In this document: positions 26,476-36,458 of the stretch, in pieces
Position numbering within the stretch: the stretch's first letter is position 1
Layout of the letters: the number at the start of each line of letters is the position of its first letter
From: Corynebacterium sp.
GTDB lineage: Bacteria > Actinomycetota > Actinomycetes > Mycobacteriales > Mycobacteriaceae
DNA: 64,000 bases
Assembly (NCBI RefSeq): GCF_030826625.1
Contig: NZ_JAPJNQ010000001.1
Coordinates: forward strand, 26,521-90,520
Direction: 5' to 3'
Translations under genes and position numbers: made by a program
The notes under the pieces: model-generated
What the model saw: only the letters and a program-made list of their open reading frames with translations
What the model was told of the DNA's origin: nothing
Database searches by the model: none

Positions 26476-27357
26476 TTATTGAGAGGCGTCAGCAGCTGAA
26501 GGTTCAGTATTGCTGGCGTCTTTTTCGTGGTTGTCGTCTTTTTCGTGCTTGTCGTCTTTTTTCCGTAGCCCCACGAACAACACGATGACGATGAGCACCA
26601 CGATGGCGATGATGGCCAACGTCAGGTCAGACAAGTTTGCGAACTGCATAGCCCATTCTTGGATGCGTGCCTGAGCATCGGTACTCAGCGGCCCACCCCA
26701 GGCCGAGGTGCCGTGGCTGATGATGAACAGCACACCGATGGCGATGAACAACGCGCCGGAAATCATAGACACCAGGTGCGTGGTGAAAGGGCCGATTGTG
26801 ATGGGTTTCGGGCGCATCTTGGAACCCAGATCCAGTTTTTCCCACAACAGTGCCAGGATAAACAACGGGATTGCCATACCAACGGCATAGGCAGCCATGA
26901 TCGCTGCGCCGTACCACGCAGAAGCGGAGACCGCAGCGGTGGTCAAAACAGCGCCGAGCAAAGGGCCAGCGCAGAAACCAGCGAAGCCATAGACAGCGCC
27001 CAAGAAAAAGACCGCGCCGGGTCCAGAGCCTTTCGCCTTTGACGACAGGTTAGAAAATGGCAGGTTAAACCCGCCACCGAAAAATGTGTAAATGCCCAGG
27101 GCGATGATGATGATTCCGCCGACCAGGATGATCGTCGAACGGTGATCAACCATGAAAGCCCCAATGCTGCCCACACCAGCACCGATGGGTACCAGCACGG
27201 TAATCAGCCCGGCCAAAAAGATCAGGGTTTTCCACACCAAATGGCGAAGTGAATCGAAAGCATAGGCGAAAAACGCGGGTAAGAGCAATGCTGAGCATGG
27301 GCTAATCAGCGAAAGCACACCTGCTAACAGTGCACCAAAAAGACCTACTTCAATCAT
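26476..27357 (-). CDS. CcdA/DsbD-like thiol-electron transporter
   Basis: The 293-residue protein has six to seven transmembrane helices. Two half-repeats each hold a Pro/Cys motif: SLISPCSALLLPAF (Cys21) and GFAGFCAGPLLG (Cys129), the pair that shuttles electrons across the membrane in CcdA proteins. The C-terminus is a highly charged Lys/Asp/His tail. The gene is 24 bp downstream of a DsbA-like gene, so the pair probably maintains redox state of exported cysteines. Confidence 0.88.
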   Translation of the reverse strand: MIEVGLFGALLAGVLSLISPCSALLLPAFFAYAFDSLRHLVWKTLIFLAGLITVLVPIGAGVGSIGAFMVDHRSTIILVGGIIIIALGIYTFFGGGFNLPFSNLSSKAKGSGPGAVFFLGAVYGFAGFCAGPLLGAVLTTAAVSASAWYGAAIMAAYAVGMAIPLFILALLWEKLDLGSKMRPKPITIGPFTTHLVSMISGALFIAIGVLFIISHGTSAWGGPLSTDAQARIQEWAMQFANLSDLTLAIIAIVVLIVIVLFVGLRKKDDKHEKDDNHEKDASNTEPSAADASQ

Positions 27358-27381
27358 TTATCCGTGAGAACCTTTCTTGCA

Positions 27382-28341
27382 CTATTGAGCTTGTGGGCCG
27401 ACCGTCGTTCCGGCGCGCGGAACGGTGCCGTCGGCTACCTTCGCCAGCTGGCGGTAAACCTCGTCTTCGAAAACCTCATAGGGTTGTGCACCAGAGATGA
27501 AGCGGTCGCCGAGGATAAACGCTGGGGTGCCGTTGAGTCCGACCGAGGTGGCGTAGCTACGTGCCTGGCGCACGACGTCCTTGTAGGTTTCGTCTTCAAG
27601 ATCTTTGCGGAACTGTGCGATATCCTTTACGCCGGCTTTTTCGGCAAACTCCACCAAGTCTTCTACCGAATAACCTGGGTGTCCGCCGGTTTGGTTCTCG
27701 TAGGTGTTGTTGTAGAGCACGTCATGGAAGTCGTAGAACTTACCTTGCTTACCGGCAGCGCGGCCAGCTTGCGCGCCAACTTCAGCCTGCGGTCCATTGA
27801 CCGGCAGATCGTTCCATTCGACGCGCAGCAGACCGGTGTCGACGAATTTCTCTTTCAATTTCGGTGCGGTCTCTACGGCGAAACGCGTGCAGAATGGGCA
27901 CTCGAAATCAGAAAACTCTGAGAGCACAACCGGGGCATCGAGTGCTCCCATGGCGAATGGATCCTGTGCGTCACGACGGTGCACGTTGAGGATATCTTCG
28001 TTAGAGGTGATTTCTCCACCTGGTCCGACGATGTTGGCATTGGGGGACGTTGGGGAGGCGAAGTTTGTGCCGGGCTCGACCTGTTCGGCGAGCTCGCGTG
28101 CTTTTTCAGGGGAATATTCGCCACCCTGCATTCGGTTATTTGCTGAATCGGAGCTGCCAGAATTAGCAGATTCTGGGGCTTGGGGGCCGTGCATCGCATC
28201 CTGGTCACTTGCGCTCGTGGAATTGTCGTCGCCAGAGCGAACTACAGCAACAACAATGAGCACGGCCAGCGCCACTACCAGGGCGATTAACGTCCAGAGC
28301 AGTGCGGGCTTGCGCTGGAAAGCGTTGCGTGAAGAGGACAT
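27382..28341 (-). CDS. membrane-anchored DsbA-family thioredoxin-fold protein
   Basis: The 319-residue protein has one N-terminal membrane helix (14-34), a Ser/Asp/Asn-rich linker (about 36-80), and a thioredoxin-like domain with redox motif CPFC (Cys148-Cys151) in FSDFECPFCTRFA and the cis-Pro in LNGTPAF. It resembles corynebacterial DsbA/MdbA-like oxidoreductases. MdbA folds pilins and toxin in C. diphtheriae, but this protein could equally be a second DsbF-type partner of CcdA. It follows rmlA by 51 bp on the same strand. Confidence 0.87.
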   Translation of the reverse strand: MSSSRNAFQRKPALLWTLIALVVALAVLIVVAVVRSGDDNSTSASDQDAMHGPQAPESANSGSSDSANNRMQGGEYSPEKARELAEQVEPGTNFASPTSPNANIVGPGGEITSNEDILNVHRRDAQDPFAMGALDAPVVLSEFSDFECPFCTRFAVETAPKLKEKFVDTGLLRVEWNDLPVNGPQAEVGAQAGRAAGKQGKFYDFHDVLYNNTYENQTGGHPGYSVEDLVEFAEKAGVKDIAQFRKDLEDETYKDVVRQARSYATSVGLNGTPAFILGDRFISGAQPYEVFEDEVYRQLAKVADGTVPRAGTTVGPQAQ

Positions 28342-28392
28342 AACAACCTTTGTCTATCGGGGACTGACAGGCGGGTTGGGCCTGCGAGCACA

Positions 28393-29259
28393 TTAATCTT
28401 CCTGGGCTGCGCGCTTTAAATAAGTGCCATAGCCGGATTTGATTAATGGTTGCGCTAACTCTAACAACGCAGACGCGCTAATAAATCCCTCTCGGTAGGC
28501 AGAAACTTCCGGAGAGCCGATGATTGCACCGGTGCGTTTTTGCAAAACCTCCACGTACGCTGCAGCTTCAGACATGGAATCAACAGTTCCTGTGTCCAAC
28601 CACACATCACCGCGTTGCATGCGCTGCACCGATAATTGCCCCCGGTGCAGATATTCCTCATTGATCGCCGTGATCTCAAGCTCGCCGCGCGCCGAAGGCT
28701 TGATCGACTTGGCAATCTCGATGACGGAATTGTCATAGAAATACAGCCCCACCACCGCATAAGGCGAAGCTGGGCGGGTGGGCTTTTCCTCGATCGACAG
28801 AGCACGCCCGTCGGGGGCGAACTCGACGACGCCATAGCGCTGCGGGTCAGCGACTTCGTAGGCGAAGATGATCCCACCATCGGGCTGGTGGCACTGTGGC
28901 AAGGCGCCGGAAAACCCATGGCCGTCGAAGATATTGTCGCCAAGGACCAAGGCCACATCGTCGTCGCCGATGAACTCTTCACCGATCAAAAATGCCTGCG
29001 CCAGGCCATCGGGGCGCGGTTGAATCGCGTAGTCCAGCAGCAGGCCCCACTGGGAACCGTCGCCAAGCAACCGTCGAAAAGCAGGAGCATCCTGTGGGGT
29101 GGTGATAATCAAGATCTCCCGAATGCCAGCCTGGATCAGCGTAGAAAGCGGATAATAGATCATCGGCTTGTCGTAGATCGGCATGAGCTGCTTCGAAATC
29201 CCCTGGGTAATGGGGTAGAGCCGGGTGCCGGAACCGCCGGCGAGGATGATGCCTTTCAT
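28393..29259 (-). CDS. rmlA: glucose-1-phosphate thymidylyltransferase
   Basis: The 288-residue nucleotidyltransferase starts [18 protein letters not shown], with the [17 protein letters not shown] lysine region, LGDNIF and EEKP motifs. It makes dTDP-glucose from dTTP and glucose-1-phosphate, the first step to dTDP-rhamnose, which joins arabinogalactan to peptidoglycan. I use ATG 29259 to match family starts; ATG 29265 is also possible. It is the third gene of the rmlB-rmlCD-rmlA run. Confidence 0.94.
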   Translation of the reverse strand: MKGIILAGGSGTRLYPITQGISKQLMPIYDKPMIYYPLSTLIQAGIREILIITTPQDAPAFRRLLGDGSQWGLLLDYAIQPRPDGLAQAFLIGEEFIGDDDVALVLGDNIFDGHGFSGALPQCHQPDGGIIFAYEVADPQRYGVVEFAPDGRALSIEEKPTRPASPYAVVGLYFYDNSVIEIAKSIKPSARGELEITAINEEYLHRGQLSVQRMQRGDVWLDTGTVDSMSEAAAYVEVLQKRTGAIIGSPEVSAYREGFISASALLELAQPLIKSGYGTYLKRAAQED

Positions 29260-29347
29260 AGTCATCTATGTTGCCAGATCTAGGTTGCTAGATCGCATGC
29301 GCCACTGTTTTCGCACCGCCACCGCCAGGTTGGCCTGCAGCTGCGTA

Positions 29348-30736
29348 TCAAGCCAAATAGAGTGCGAGGCTGGCGCGCCAATTGCTGGGGCTAAACCCGG
29401 TGGCTTTGATCTTGGCCAAGTCCAGAGTGGACTCCGCCGGACGCGCAGCCTGATCCTGGCCGTATTCCTCGCTGGTCACCGGGGTGACATCTGCGGGATC
29501 GCCACCGCAGCCGATGAACACAGCCATCGCAATCTCATCGCGCGAGGCCGTATCGCCATCGGAGCTCAAATTGTAGACCCCAAAAGGTGCCTGGCTGTCT
29601 AACAAATGCACGATTCCGCGCGCCAAATCTTGGGCATAGGTTGGCCGCCCGCGCTGATCACACACGACTTTGGGCTGGACTCCGTCGTTGGCAAGCTTGG
29701 CCATCGTGGAGATGAAATTGGCACCATCGCCGAACACCCAGGAGGTGCGCACCACGTAATGCCGTGGGGTGCTCTGGGCTGCGGTATCCCCAGCGGCCTT
29801 GCTGGCGCCATAAGCCGACAGCGGCGAAGGGATTTCGTCTTCGGTGTGCACCTCGTGTTGGCCGTCGAAAATATAATCCGAGGAGACATGCGCCAACGTG
29901 AGGTTGTGTTCGCTGGCGATCGTAGCGAGTCTTGCCGGGGCGGTGGCGTTAACTGCCCAGGCGCCAGCTCGGTCGGATTCCGCGCCGTTGACGTCGTTAT
30001 ACGCAGCCGCATTGATGATTGCCTGATACTGGCGCCAGTCGCGCACCGGGGGATTGGTGATGTCGAATTCTTCTCGCGAGCAAAATTCCACGTGCTCTTG
30101 GCCACGGTAAGCAGCGCGCAGTGCGGTGCCAAGCTGGCCGTTGGCGCCGGTGACCAGGATTTTCCGCGGCGGCATCGGGGTGGCTTGTGCGAGCGGGGGA
30201 TGGTTTTTGTCTTTGACGGAGATTTCGGTAGGCGTGAGTGGCCACTCGATCATATCGAGGTTGACATTGGTGTATTCCGCATCCGGCGAATAATGATCGT
30301 TGACCAGGTAGGTATAAGCGGTGGAGTCTGTCAGTGCTTGGAATCCATTAGCGACGCCACGCGGAACAAATACCGCGGTATCCGGCTCGATGCGCTGGGT
30401 GACCGTCACACCAAAGGTTGGCGAACCTGCACGCAAATCGCACCACGCACCGAAGACGGCGCCTGTCGCGACCGAAATGAATTTATCCCAGGGCTCTGCG
30501 TGTAGCCCGCGGGTTACCCCGGACTTTTCGTTAAAAGAAATATTGTTTTGCACCGGCTTGAAATCGGGCACACCGGCGGCGACAAACATCTCACGCTGCC
30601 AGTTTTCTTTAAACCAACCGCGCGAATCCTGGTGCAGCTGCAGGTCGATCACCAGCAGGCCGTCGATACCTGTGGTGTGCACGTGCGGGCAAGCTTGGTC
30701 CGTTGTTGGCTGCTTTCCTGTCTCGTCACTGGTCAC
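29348..30736 (-). CDS. rmlCD: fused dTDP-4-dehydrorhamnose 3,5-epimerase / dTDP-4-dehydrorhamnose reductase
   Basis: A 462-residue bifunctional protein. Residues about 20-185 form an RmlC cupin (RGLHAEPWDKFISVATG, with the catalytic His). Residues about 192-462 form an RmlD short-chain reductase (KILVTGANGQLGTAL, VSSDYIFDG, YGASKAAGD). It performs the last two steps of dTDP-L-rhamnose synthesis. The fusion is characteristic of corynebacteria. GTG 30736 starts three bases after the rmlB stop, implying coupled translation. Confidence 0.94.
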   Translation of the reverse strand: MTSDETGKQPTTDQACPHVHTTGIDGLLVIDLQLHQDSRGWFKENWQREMFVAAGVPDFKPVQNNISFNEKSGVTRGLHAEPWDKFISVATGAVFGAWCDLRAGSPTFGVTVTQRIEPDTAVFVPRGVANGFQALTDSTAYTYLVNDHYSPDAEYTNVNLDMIEWPLTPTEISVKDKNHPPLAQATPMPPRKILVTGANGQLGTALRAAYRGQEHVEFCSREEFDITNPPVRDWRQYQAIINAAAYNDVNGAESDRAGAWAVNATAPARLATIASEHNLTLAHVSSDYIFDGQHEVHTEDEIPSPLSAYGASKAAGDTAAQSTPRHYVVRTSWVFGDGANFISTMAKLANDGVQPKVVCDQRGRPTYAQDLARGIVHLLDSQAPFGVYNLSSDGDTASRDEIAMAVFIGCGGDPADVTPVTSEEYGQDQAARPAESTLDLAKIKATGFSPSNWRASLALYLA

Positions 30737-30739
30737 TGT

Positions 30740-31735
<996 letters not shown>

Positions 31736-31770
31736 TTAGGCGACTAATAACGGAGCAGATCGTGCTGGTA

Positions 31771-31834
31771 GAAACTGCCCGGTGGAAGCTGCCGGGTGGA
31801 AGCAGCCTGGCGGAAGCTGCCGGGTGGAAGCTAA
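31771..31834. repeat. 14-bp tandem repeat, four copies plus a part
   Basis: Units at 31771, 31785, 31799 and 31813 follow GAAGCTGCCGGGTG with one to three changes; a partial fifth unit starts at 31827. The array separates the rmlB start from the terminator of the mycolyltransferase gene. Confidence 0.9.
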
Positions 31835-31882
31835 TAGGGCAAAGTTAAAGCCCAGCGAGAAGATTTCCCACCGGGCCCTATT
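31833..31882 (-). terminator. nested hairpins terminating the mycolyltransferase gene
   Basis: On the minus strand GCCCGGTG pairs with CGCTGGGC (31869-31876 with 31850-31857, including G-U pairs) and is followed by TTTAACTTT. An outer AATAGGGC/GCCCTATT pair (31833-31840 and 31875-31882) competes with or encloses it. Confidence 0.6.
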
Positions 31883-31926
31883 ATTCGGTTTTATTCTGGT
31901 CTCGAATTAGTCCGAATGATGAAGAT

Positions 31927-33051
31927 TTACTCGGCAATCCCGAAGGCACGTGCAAAAGTCGGCCACGAGGTGCGCAGGTCATCCTGCCAGTAGGACCAGG
32001 TGTGGGTACCGGTCGCTGGACGGTGGTGATCAACTGGGATGCCCAGGTGGTTCAGCTTGGCGACGAAACGGTGCGTGCAAGCATTGGTGACTGCCTCGAT
32101 GCCGCCGCCTGCGATAGCCAAGTTCGCCTGGTTAGCGGACAAAGCTTGTTCTGGGATGCCTTGTTCGCGCAAACCTTGCAGCGTTTCGCGCTGGCCAATC
32201 AAGCCGGTGGCATTAGAGACATAAATCTCAGTACCGCGCAGGAATTCAGCTTGCAGCAGTGCATCGTTTTCCAAAGAGCGCTTCGAGCCCGTTGGGCCCC
32301 AAATCTGATCCGGGTGAGCCCCAGCGCGGTTAACGGTCAGGCCTACTGCGGCGCGGCCCATTGGGGAATTGGTTTCTGCACAACCGGAGAACGAACCGGT
32401 GGCGTCATAGAATCCAGGGTTGTGGGCAGCCAGCAAGAGCGAGCTGGTACCCGACATCGACATACCGGCGATTCCACGCTTGCCGTTAGCGCCCAGGTGC
32501 TTTTCGATTGGCCCTGGCAGCTCGTTGATCAAGAAAGTTTCCCACTTCTGTGGGCCTTTCAGGTACTTGCTGTCAGCTGGCGTTTCGTTCCAGTCTGTGT
32601 AATAGGAAAACGCGCCACGCATTGGGATGACGACGTTAATGTTTTTTTCTAGGTAAAAATCAAGCGCATCAGTCTGCGCGATCCAGTTTGCGGATTGTTC
32701 ACCGCCACCGGCACCATTAAGTAGGTATAAGGTCGGACGCGGGCCGGCAGACTGATCTGCCTTGATGGTCACGACTGGGATCTTGCGGTCCATCGATGGC
32801 GAATACACGGTGACTTCCTGTACGCGATCGCCTTTTTCTTTCACAACGTTGCGCCAAGAATCATCTTCGAATTCCGAGGCCTGGATTTCTTCACTCACCG
32901 TGCCAACCGGGATGGTGTTTTCGGGTGCAGGTGGAGTGACGACGTCCTGGGCGATGCCGACTTGAGCGTTGACCTGGGCGATGCCGGATACAGGGGTGAG
33001 GGCCAGGGTGCTAACAGCAGCAGCGGCAACGAATACGTTGCGAAGTTTCAT
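31927..33051 (-). CDS. secreted mycolyltransferase-type esterase
   Basis: The 374-residue protein has a signal peptide (about 1-29, AQVNA-Q) and an antigen-85-like alpha/beta-hydrolase fold. The nucleophile elbow GMSMSG places Ser198; His350 lies in THTWSYW and an acidic residue near Glu319 could complete the triad. Two cysteines (224 and 325) may form a disulfide. Such enzymes move mycolates from trehalose monomycolate to arabinogalactan, trehalose or, for MytC, small porin proteins. The upstream divergent spacer leads to a 35-residue peptide gene, which makes a protein-mycoloylating role worth testing. Confidence 0.88.
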   Translation of the reverse strand: MKLRNVFVAAAAVSTLALTPVSGIAQVNAQVGIAQDVVTPPAPENTIPVGTVSEEIQASEFEDDSWRNVVKEKGDRVQEVTVYSPSMDRKIPVVTIKADQSAGPRPTLYLLNGAGGGEQSANWIAQTDALDFYLEKNINVVIPMRGAFSYYTDWNETPADSKYLKGPQKWETFLINELPGPIEKHLGANGKRGIAGMSMSGTSSLLLAAHNPGFYDATGSFSGCAETNSPMGRAAVGLTVNRAGAHPDQIWGPTGSKRSLENDALLQAEFLRGTEIYVSNATGLIGQRETLQGLREQGIPEQALSANQANLAIAGGGIEAVTNACTHRFVAKLNHLGIPVDHHRPATGTHTWSYWQDDLRTSWPTFARAFGIAE

Positions 33052-33527
33052 GCGTGATCCTTAGACAGTCGGGAAACTTAAACGTGAAAACGTAAAAATA
33101 AATAATAGTTGGTTAGTAGCTTAGCGTATGCACCGCCGATAGTCTCAGTATTTCAGTCTCTGTATTTCGATGCTCGCGTCTGCCACTGTTGTAGTTACTC
33201 TTGTAGTCGCGAAATCGTGATGTGGTGTTACAAGAAGAAGTTTTTTTGGCGGGGGCTGGTGAGGTCAGTGCGGCTGTCCGGCGGTGGGGCTGTCGGGCGG
33301 TTTTGGGCCCTGGTAGCAACTGAGGTTATTGGTGTATTTGTTGTAGATGTTGAAGTTGTCAAGCAATGTTGCAGTTGTGAAACCCTTGTGTTTGTGTTGC
33401 CCTTGGCCTAGGCTCAATTTTGCTTAAGCGCGAGGATTTCGGCAGCTAGATTTTCCGATATCCGCGATGAAAACTGGGAAACTGCTGTTTCCTAGTCGTG
33501 ATTCCCAGAGATGAAAGAGTTTTTACC
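33052..33527. other. 476-bp divergent spacer between mycolyltransferase and small-peptide genes
   Basis: No convincing gene was found; a 100-codon open frame at 33109-33411 lacks a ribosome site and has Cys/Val-rich nonsense composition. The region should hold both divergent promoters. A G-rich stretch (33248-33305) is its only distinctive feature. Confidence 0.5.
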
Positions 33528-33635
33528 ATGCAGTTCGATAACTTGATCGCTACCTCCAATAACTTCTTCGGCCCAGGCATCCACGAGCTTTTCGCTAGCT
33601 TTTCCAAACTGAGTGCAATCCTTAACCTGCTGTAA
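33528..33635 (+). CDS. 35-residue amphipathic porin-like peptide
   Basis: ATG 33528 follows GAAAGAG with eight bases spacing and encodes MQFDNLIATSNNFFGPGIHE and 15 more residues ending in NLL. It has no signal peptide, no Cys and no Lys/Arg except one Lys. Hydrophobic residues alternate with Ser/Asn as in an amphipathic helix. Size and composition recall the cell-wall porin subunits PorA (45 aa) and PorH (57 aa) of C. glutamicum, which are exported without a leader and O-mycoloylated on Ser. Homology is not demonstrated; the assignment rests on composition, ribosome site and the adjacent mycolyltransferase. Confidence 0.6.
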   Translation: MQFDNLIATSNNFFGPGIHELFASFSKLSAILNLL

Positions 33636-33686
33636 TCTGCGGTTTTGTTTGCTAGCAGGCACTGAGTTGGAGGTACCTGCGAGTCT

Positions 33687-33743
33687 GAAAGCACCTGCGA
33701 GTTTTGGGTTTATTCCAGATAAATTCTTCTCGCGGGTGCTTTC
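33687..33743 (+). terminator. large hairpin between the peptide gene and lpd
   Basis: GAAAGCACCTGCGAG (33687-33701) pairs with CTCGCGGGTGCTTTC (33729-33743), 15 bp with one G-U, over a 27-nt loop. It ends 33 bp before lpd. It could terminate the peptide transcript or regulate lpd; there is no clean T-run. Confidence 0.5.
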
Positions 33744-33776
33744 ACATGTCTATGGCGATTACGTATGCTGGATGGC

Positions 33777-35192
33777 GTGACTAAAGAACATTATGATCTC
33801 GTTGTACTTGGCGCTGGACCAGGCGGGTACGTTGCCGCCATCCGCGCTGCCCAGCTAGGCAAAAAAGTTGCCGTCGTCGAAAAGCAGTATTGGGGCGGAG
33901 TCTGCCTCAACGTCGGCTGCATTCCTTCGAAGGCTTTGCTGAAAAATGCTGAGGTTGCCCACACCTTCAACCACGAGGCCAAGGACTTTGGCATCTCTGG
34001 TGATGTCTCCTTTGATTACCCGACCGCACACAAGCGTTCGCGTAAGGTCTCGAAGAAGATTGTTGGTGGCATCCACTACTTGATGAAGAAGAACAAGATC
34101 CAGGAAATTAACGGCCTGGGACACTTCAAGGATGCCAAGACCATCGAGGTTAAAGAGGGCGACGACGCAGGCAAGACCCTGACTTTCGACGACTGCATTA
34201 TTGCTACCGGCTCCGTCGTCAAGACTCTTCCTGGCATCGAGCTTGGCGGCAACATCGTCTCCTACGAAGAGCAGATTCTCGACGAAAACGCACCAGAATC
34301 CATGGTGATTGTCGGCGCTGGCGCAATCGGTATGGAATTCGCATACGTGTTGGCGAATTACGGCGTGGACGTCACCGTCGTCGAGTTTATGGACCGTGTG
34401 TTGCCAAATGAGGACGCTGATGTGTCCAAGGAGATCGCCAAGCAGTACAAGAAACTGGGCGTGAACCTGCTGACTAGCTACAAAACCACTTCTGTGAAGG
34501 ACAACGGCGACAACGTCACCGTCGAGGTCGAGTCTAAGGATGGCAAGAAGCAAGACACTCTGACCGTCGACCGCTGCTTGGTTGCAGTCGGATTCGCTCC
34601 ACGCGTGGAAGGCTTCGGCCTGGAAAACACCGGCGTTGAGCTGACCGAACGCGGCGCTATCGCCATCGATGAGCGCATGCGCACCAATGTTGATGGTATC
34701 TACGCCATCGGCGATGTCACCGCTAAACTGCAGCTGGCTCACGTCGCTGAAGCGCAAGGCGTAGTCGCCGCAGAGACCATTGGTGGCGTAGAAACCCAGG
34801 AGCTGGGTGACTACCAGATGATGCCACGCGCTACCTTCTGTAACCCACAGGTGGCGTCCTTCGGGTACACCGAAGAAGCCGCTAAAGAGAAATGGCCAGA
34901 TCGCGATATCAAGGTAGCTACGTTCCCATTCTCCGCGAACGGTAAGGCGTTGGGTCTGAACGAATCGGCTGGCTTTACCAAGCTGATTGCCGATGGCGAA
35001 TTCGGTGAGCTCTTGGGCGCACACTTGGTTGGCTCCAACGTTTCCGAGCTGCTGCCACAGCTGACTTTGGCACAGCGCTTCGATCTGACCGCGGGCGAAA
35101 TCGCGCGTAACATCCACACCCACCCAACGCTGTCTGAGGGCATGAAAGAAGTTGCTCACGGCGTTGCTGATGGACACATGATCAACCTCTAA
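33777..35192 (+). CDS. lpd: dihydrolipoamide dehydrogenase
   Basis: The 471-residue flavoprotein is the E3 of pyruvate and 2-oxoglutarate dehydrogenase complexes. FAD fingerprint [16 protein letters not shown], redox-active Cys43 and Cys48 ([13 protein letters not shown]), NAD-binding [11 protein letters not shown] and C-terminal His-Glu pair HTHPTLSE are all present. I start at GTG 33777, which matches the C. glutamicum protein N-terminus; ATG 33765 adds four residues. A strong terminator follows. In C. glutamicum lpd also lies close upstream of sdhCAB. Confidence 0.96.
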   Translation: MTKEHYDLVVLGAGPGGYVAAIRAAQLGKKVAVVEKQYWGGVCLNVGCIPSKALLKNAEVAHTFNHEAKDFGISGDVSFDYPTAHKRSRKVSKKIVGGIHYLMKKNKIQEINGLGHFKDAKTIEVKEGDDAGKTLTFDDCIIATGSVVKTLPGIELGGNIVSYEEQILDENAPESMVIVGAGAIGMEFAYVLANYGVDVTVVEFMDRVLPNEDADVSKEIAKQYKKLGVNLLTSYKTTSVKDNGDNVTVEVESKDGKKQDTLTVDRCLVAVGFAPRVEGFGLENTGVELTERGAIAIDERMRTNVDGIYAIGDVTAKLQLAHVAEAQGVVAAETIGGVETQELGDYQMMPRATFCNPQVASFGYTEEAAKEKWPDRDIKVATFPFSANGKALGLNESAGFTKLIADGEFGELLGAHLVGSNVSELLPQLTLAQRFDLTAGEIARNIHTHPTLSEGMKEVAHGVADGHMINL

Positions 35193-35640
35193 TTAGAGAC
35201 CCGATCACCCCCTCTCACAAATGGGCCTGGCGGCTTAGGATTCCGCAGACATTTTTCGAGGAGTTTTCAGACACGGTCGCTCTACCGCTTGCCGACGGTA
35301 GGGCGGCCTTTTTCTTTTGGCAGCCCGAAAAAATACACCGCCTGTGACGCACGGGAATACTGATACTGATCGAAAGTTTGACGCAGTATGGGTGAACGTT
35401 GACTAGCTGAAATTTGCCTGTGCCTAAATTCACAACAATCGGAAAATAGTGATGAATCGCGAATTAAGGTGCCCTAAGGCACGTGGCAGTAGCGATATTG
35501 GCAGTTTTCTTTAAGCCAAGCCTCACATAAAGCGCCCCCGGCAAAACTTAATAGCAACGCTAAAAATGCACTCAGTGCACTGTTTTAGTTCGCATCAACA
35601 CCCCCGATCGCCGTATGGTTATAGCGACAATGGAGGTGCC
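35193..35640. other. 448-bp lpd-sdhC spacer
   Basis: Holds the lpd terminator, a 13-bp palindrome TGCACTCAGTGCA (35567-35579) 60 bp before sdhC, and a small GTGCC/GGCAC inverted repeat near 35470. No gene is present; the ramB regulator found here in C. glutamicum is absent. Confidence 0.6.
35275..35315 (+). terminator. intrinsic terminator of lpd
   Basis: GGTCGCTCTACCG (35275-35287) pairs with CGGTAGGGCGGCC (35296-35308) through 13 bp including two G-U pairs, followed by TTTTTCTTTT. Confidence 0.9.
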
Positions 35641-36396
35641 ATGACAATAAAGAATCCTGATCGTGAGGCAATCGCCCACGGAAAAATTTCCAACGAGAAA
35701 ATTCGCGAATCGCCATCAGTCCCAACTTGGGCAATCAAGCTGATTATGGCGGTTACTGGTCTGCTGTTCGTGCTGTTCACGCTCGGACACATGGCCGGAA
35801 ACCTGAAGCTGTATGCTCTAGCTCACGACGGCGTACCTGCCCTGGATGAATACGGTGAATTCCTCCGTAGCCTTGGTTCGCCACTGCTGCCGGAAGAAGC
35901 ATTCCTGTGGGGCTTCCGCATCGTCCTGCTTGCTGCGCTGATTCTGCACGTGTGGGGCGCATTCGTATTGATCAGTCGTGCGAAGCAGTCTCGCGGCAAG
36001 TTCAACCGCACCAACCTGATGGGTGGGGTGGACTCATTCGCTACCCGCACCATGTTGGTTACCGGTCTGTTCATTTTGCTGTTCATCTGCTTCCACTTGC
36101 TGGACCTGACCTTGGGCGTCGCTCCTGCGGCCACCGATCAGTTCGTCCATGGTGAGGTGCACGCCAACATGTTGGCTACCTTCAGCCGTTGGCCAGTCAC
36201 CCTCTTCTATGTAGTGGCAATGCTTTTGCTGTTCCTGCACATGTCTCACGGCATCCGTTTGGCTGTCTCGGATCTGGGCATTACCGGCCGCAAATGGCGT
36301 CAAACCCTCGTCGTGATTGCTTATGTCATCCCAGCTGTGGTTGTCATCGGCAACATCGTTATGCCCGTGTCCGTCCTGTTTGGTTGGGTGAGCTAG
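35641..36396 (+). CDS. sdhC: succinate dehydrogenase cytochrome b subunit
   Basis: The 251-residue membrane anchor has five transmembrane helices and conserved His residues (FTLGHMAGNLK, ALILHVWGAF, CFHLLDL, FLHMSHGIRLA) for two hemes b, the type-B SQR architecture that uses menaquinone. ATG 35641 has TGGAGG six bases upstream. It is the first gene of sdhCAB. The long upstream spacer is where C. glutamicum integrates RamA, RamB, DtxR/RipA and GlxR control; I could not assign those sites with confidence here. Confidence 0.94.
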   Translation: MTIKNPDREAIAHGKISNEKIRESPSVPTWAIKLIMAVTGLLFVLFTLGHMAGNLKLYALAHDGVPALDEYGEFLRSLGSPLLPEEAFLWGFRIVLLAALILHVWGAFVLISRAKQSRGKFNRTNLMGGVDSFATRTMLVTGLFILLFICFHLLDLTLGVAPAATDQFVHGEVHANMLATFSRWPVTLFYVVAMLLLFLHMSHGIRLAVSDLGITGRKWRQTLVVIAYVIPAVVVIGNIVMPVSVLFGWVS

Positions 36397-36458
36397 ATCG
36401 TCGCCCAGTGACGTCACAGTTCGCTGACAACGTTCTAGCCTGATCGGAAAGTAAGATT

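Noticed and set aside
33109..33411. 100-codon open frame in the mycolyltransferase-peptide spacer
   Set aside because: No ribosome site; sequence has no domain or plausible signal; likely random.
33855..35177. 440-codon open frame antisense to lpd
   Set aside because: Overlaps the whole of a well-supported enzyme gene and has no recognisable domain.
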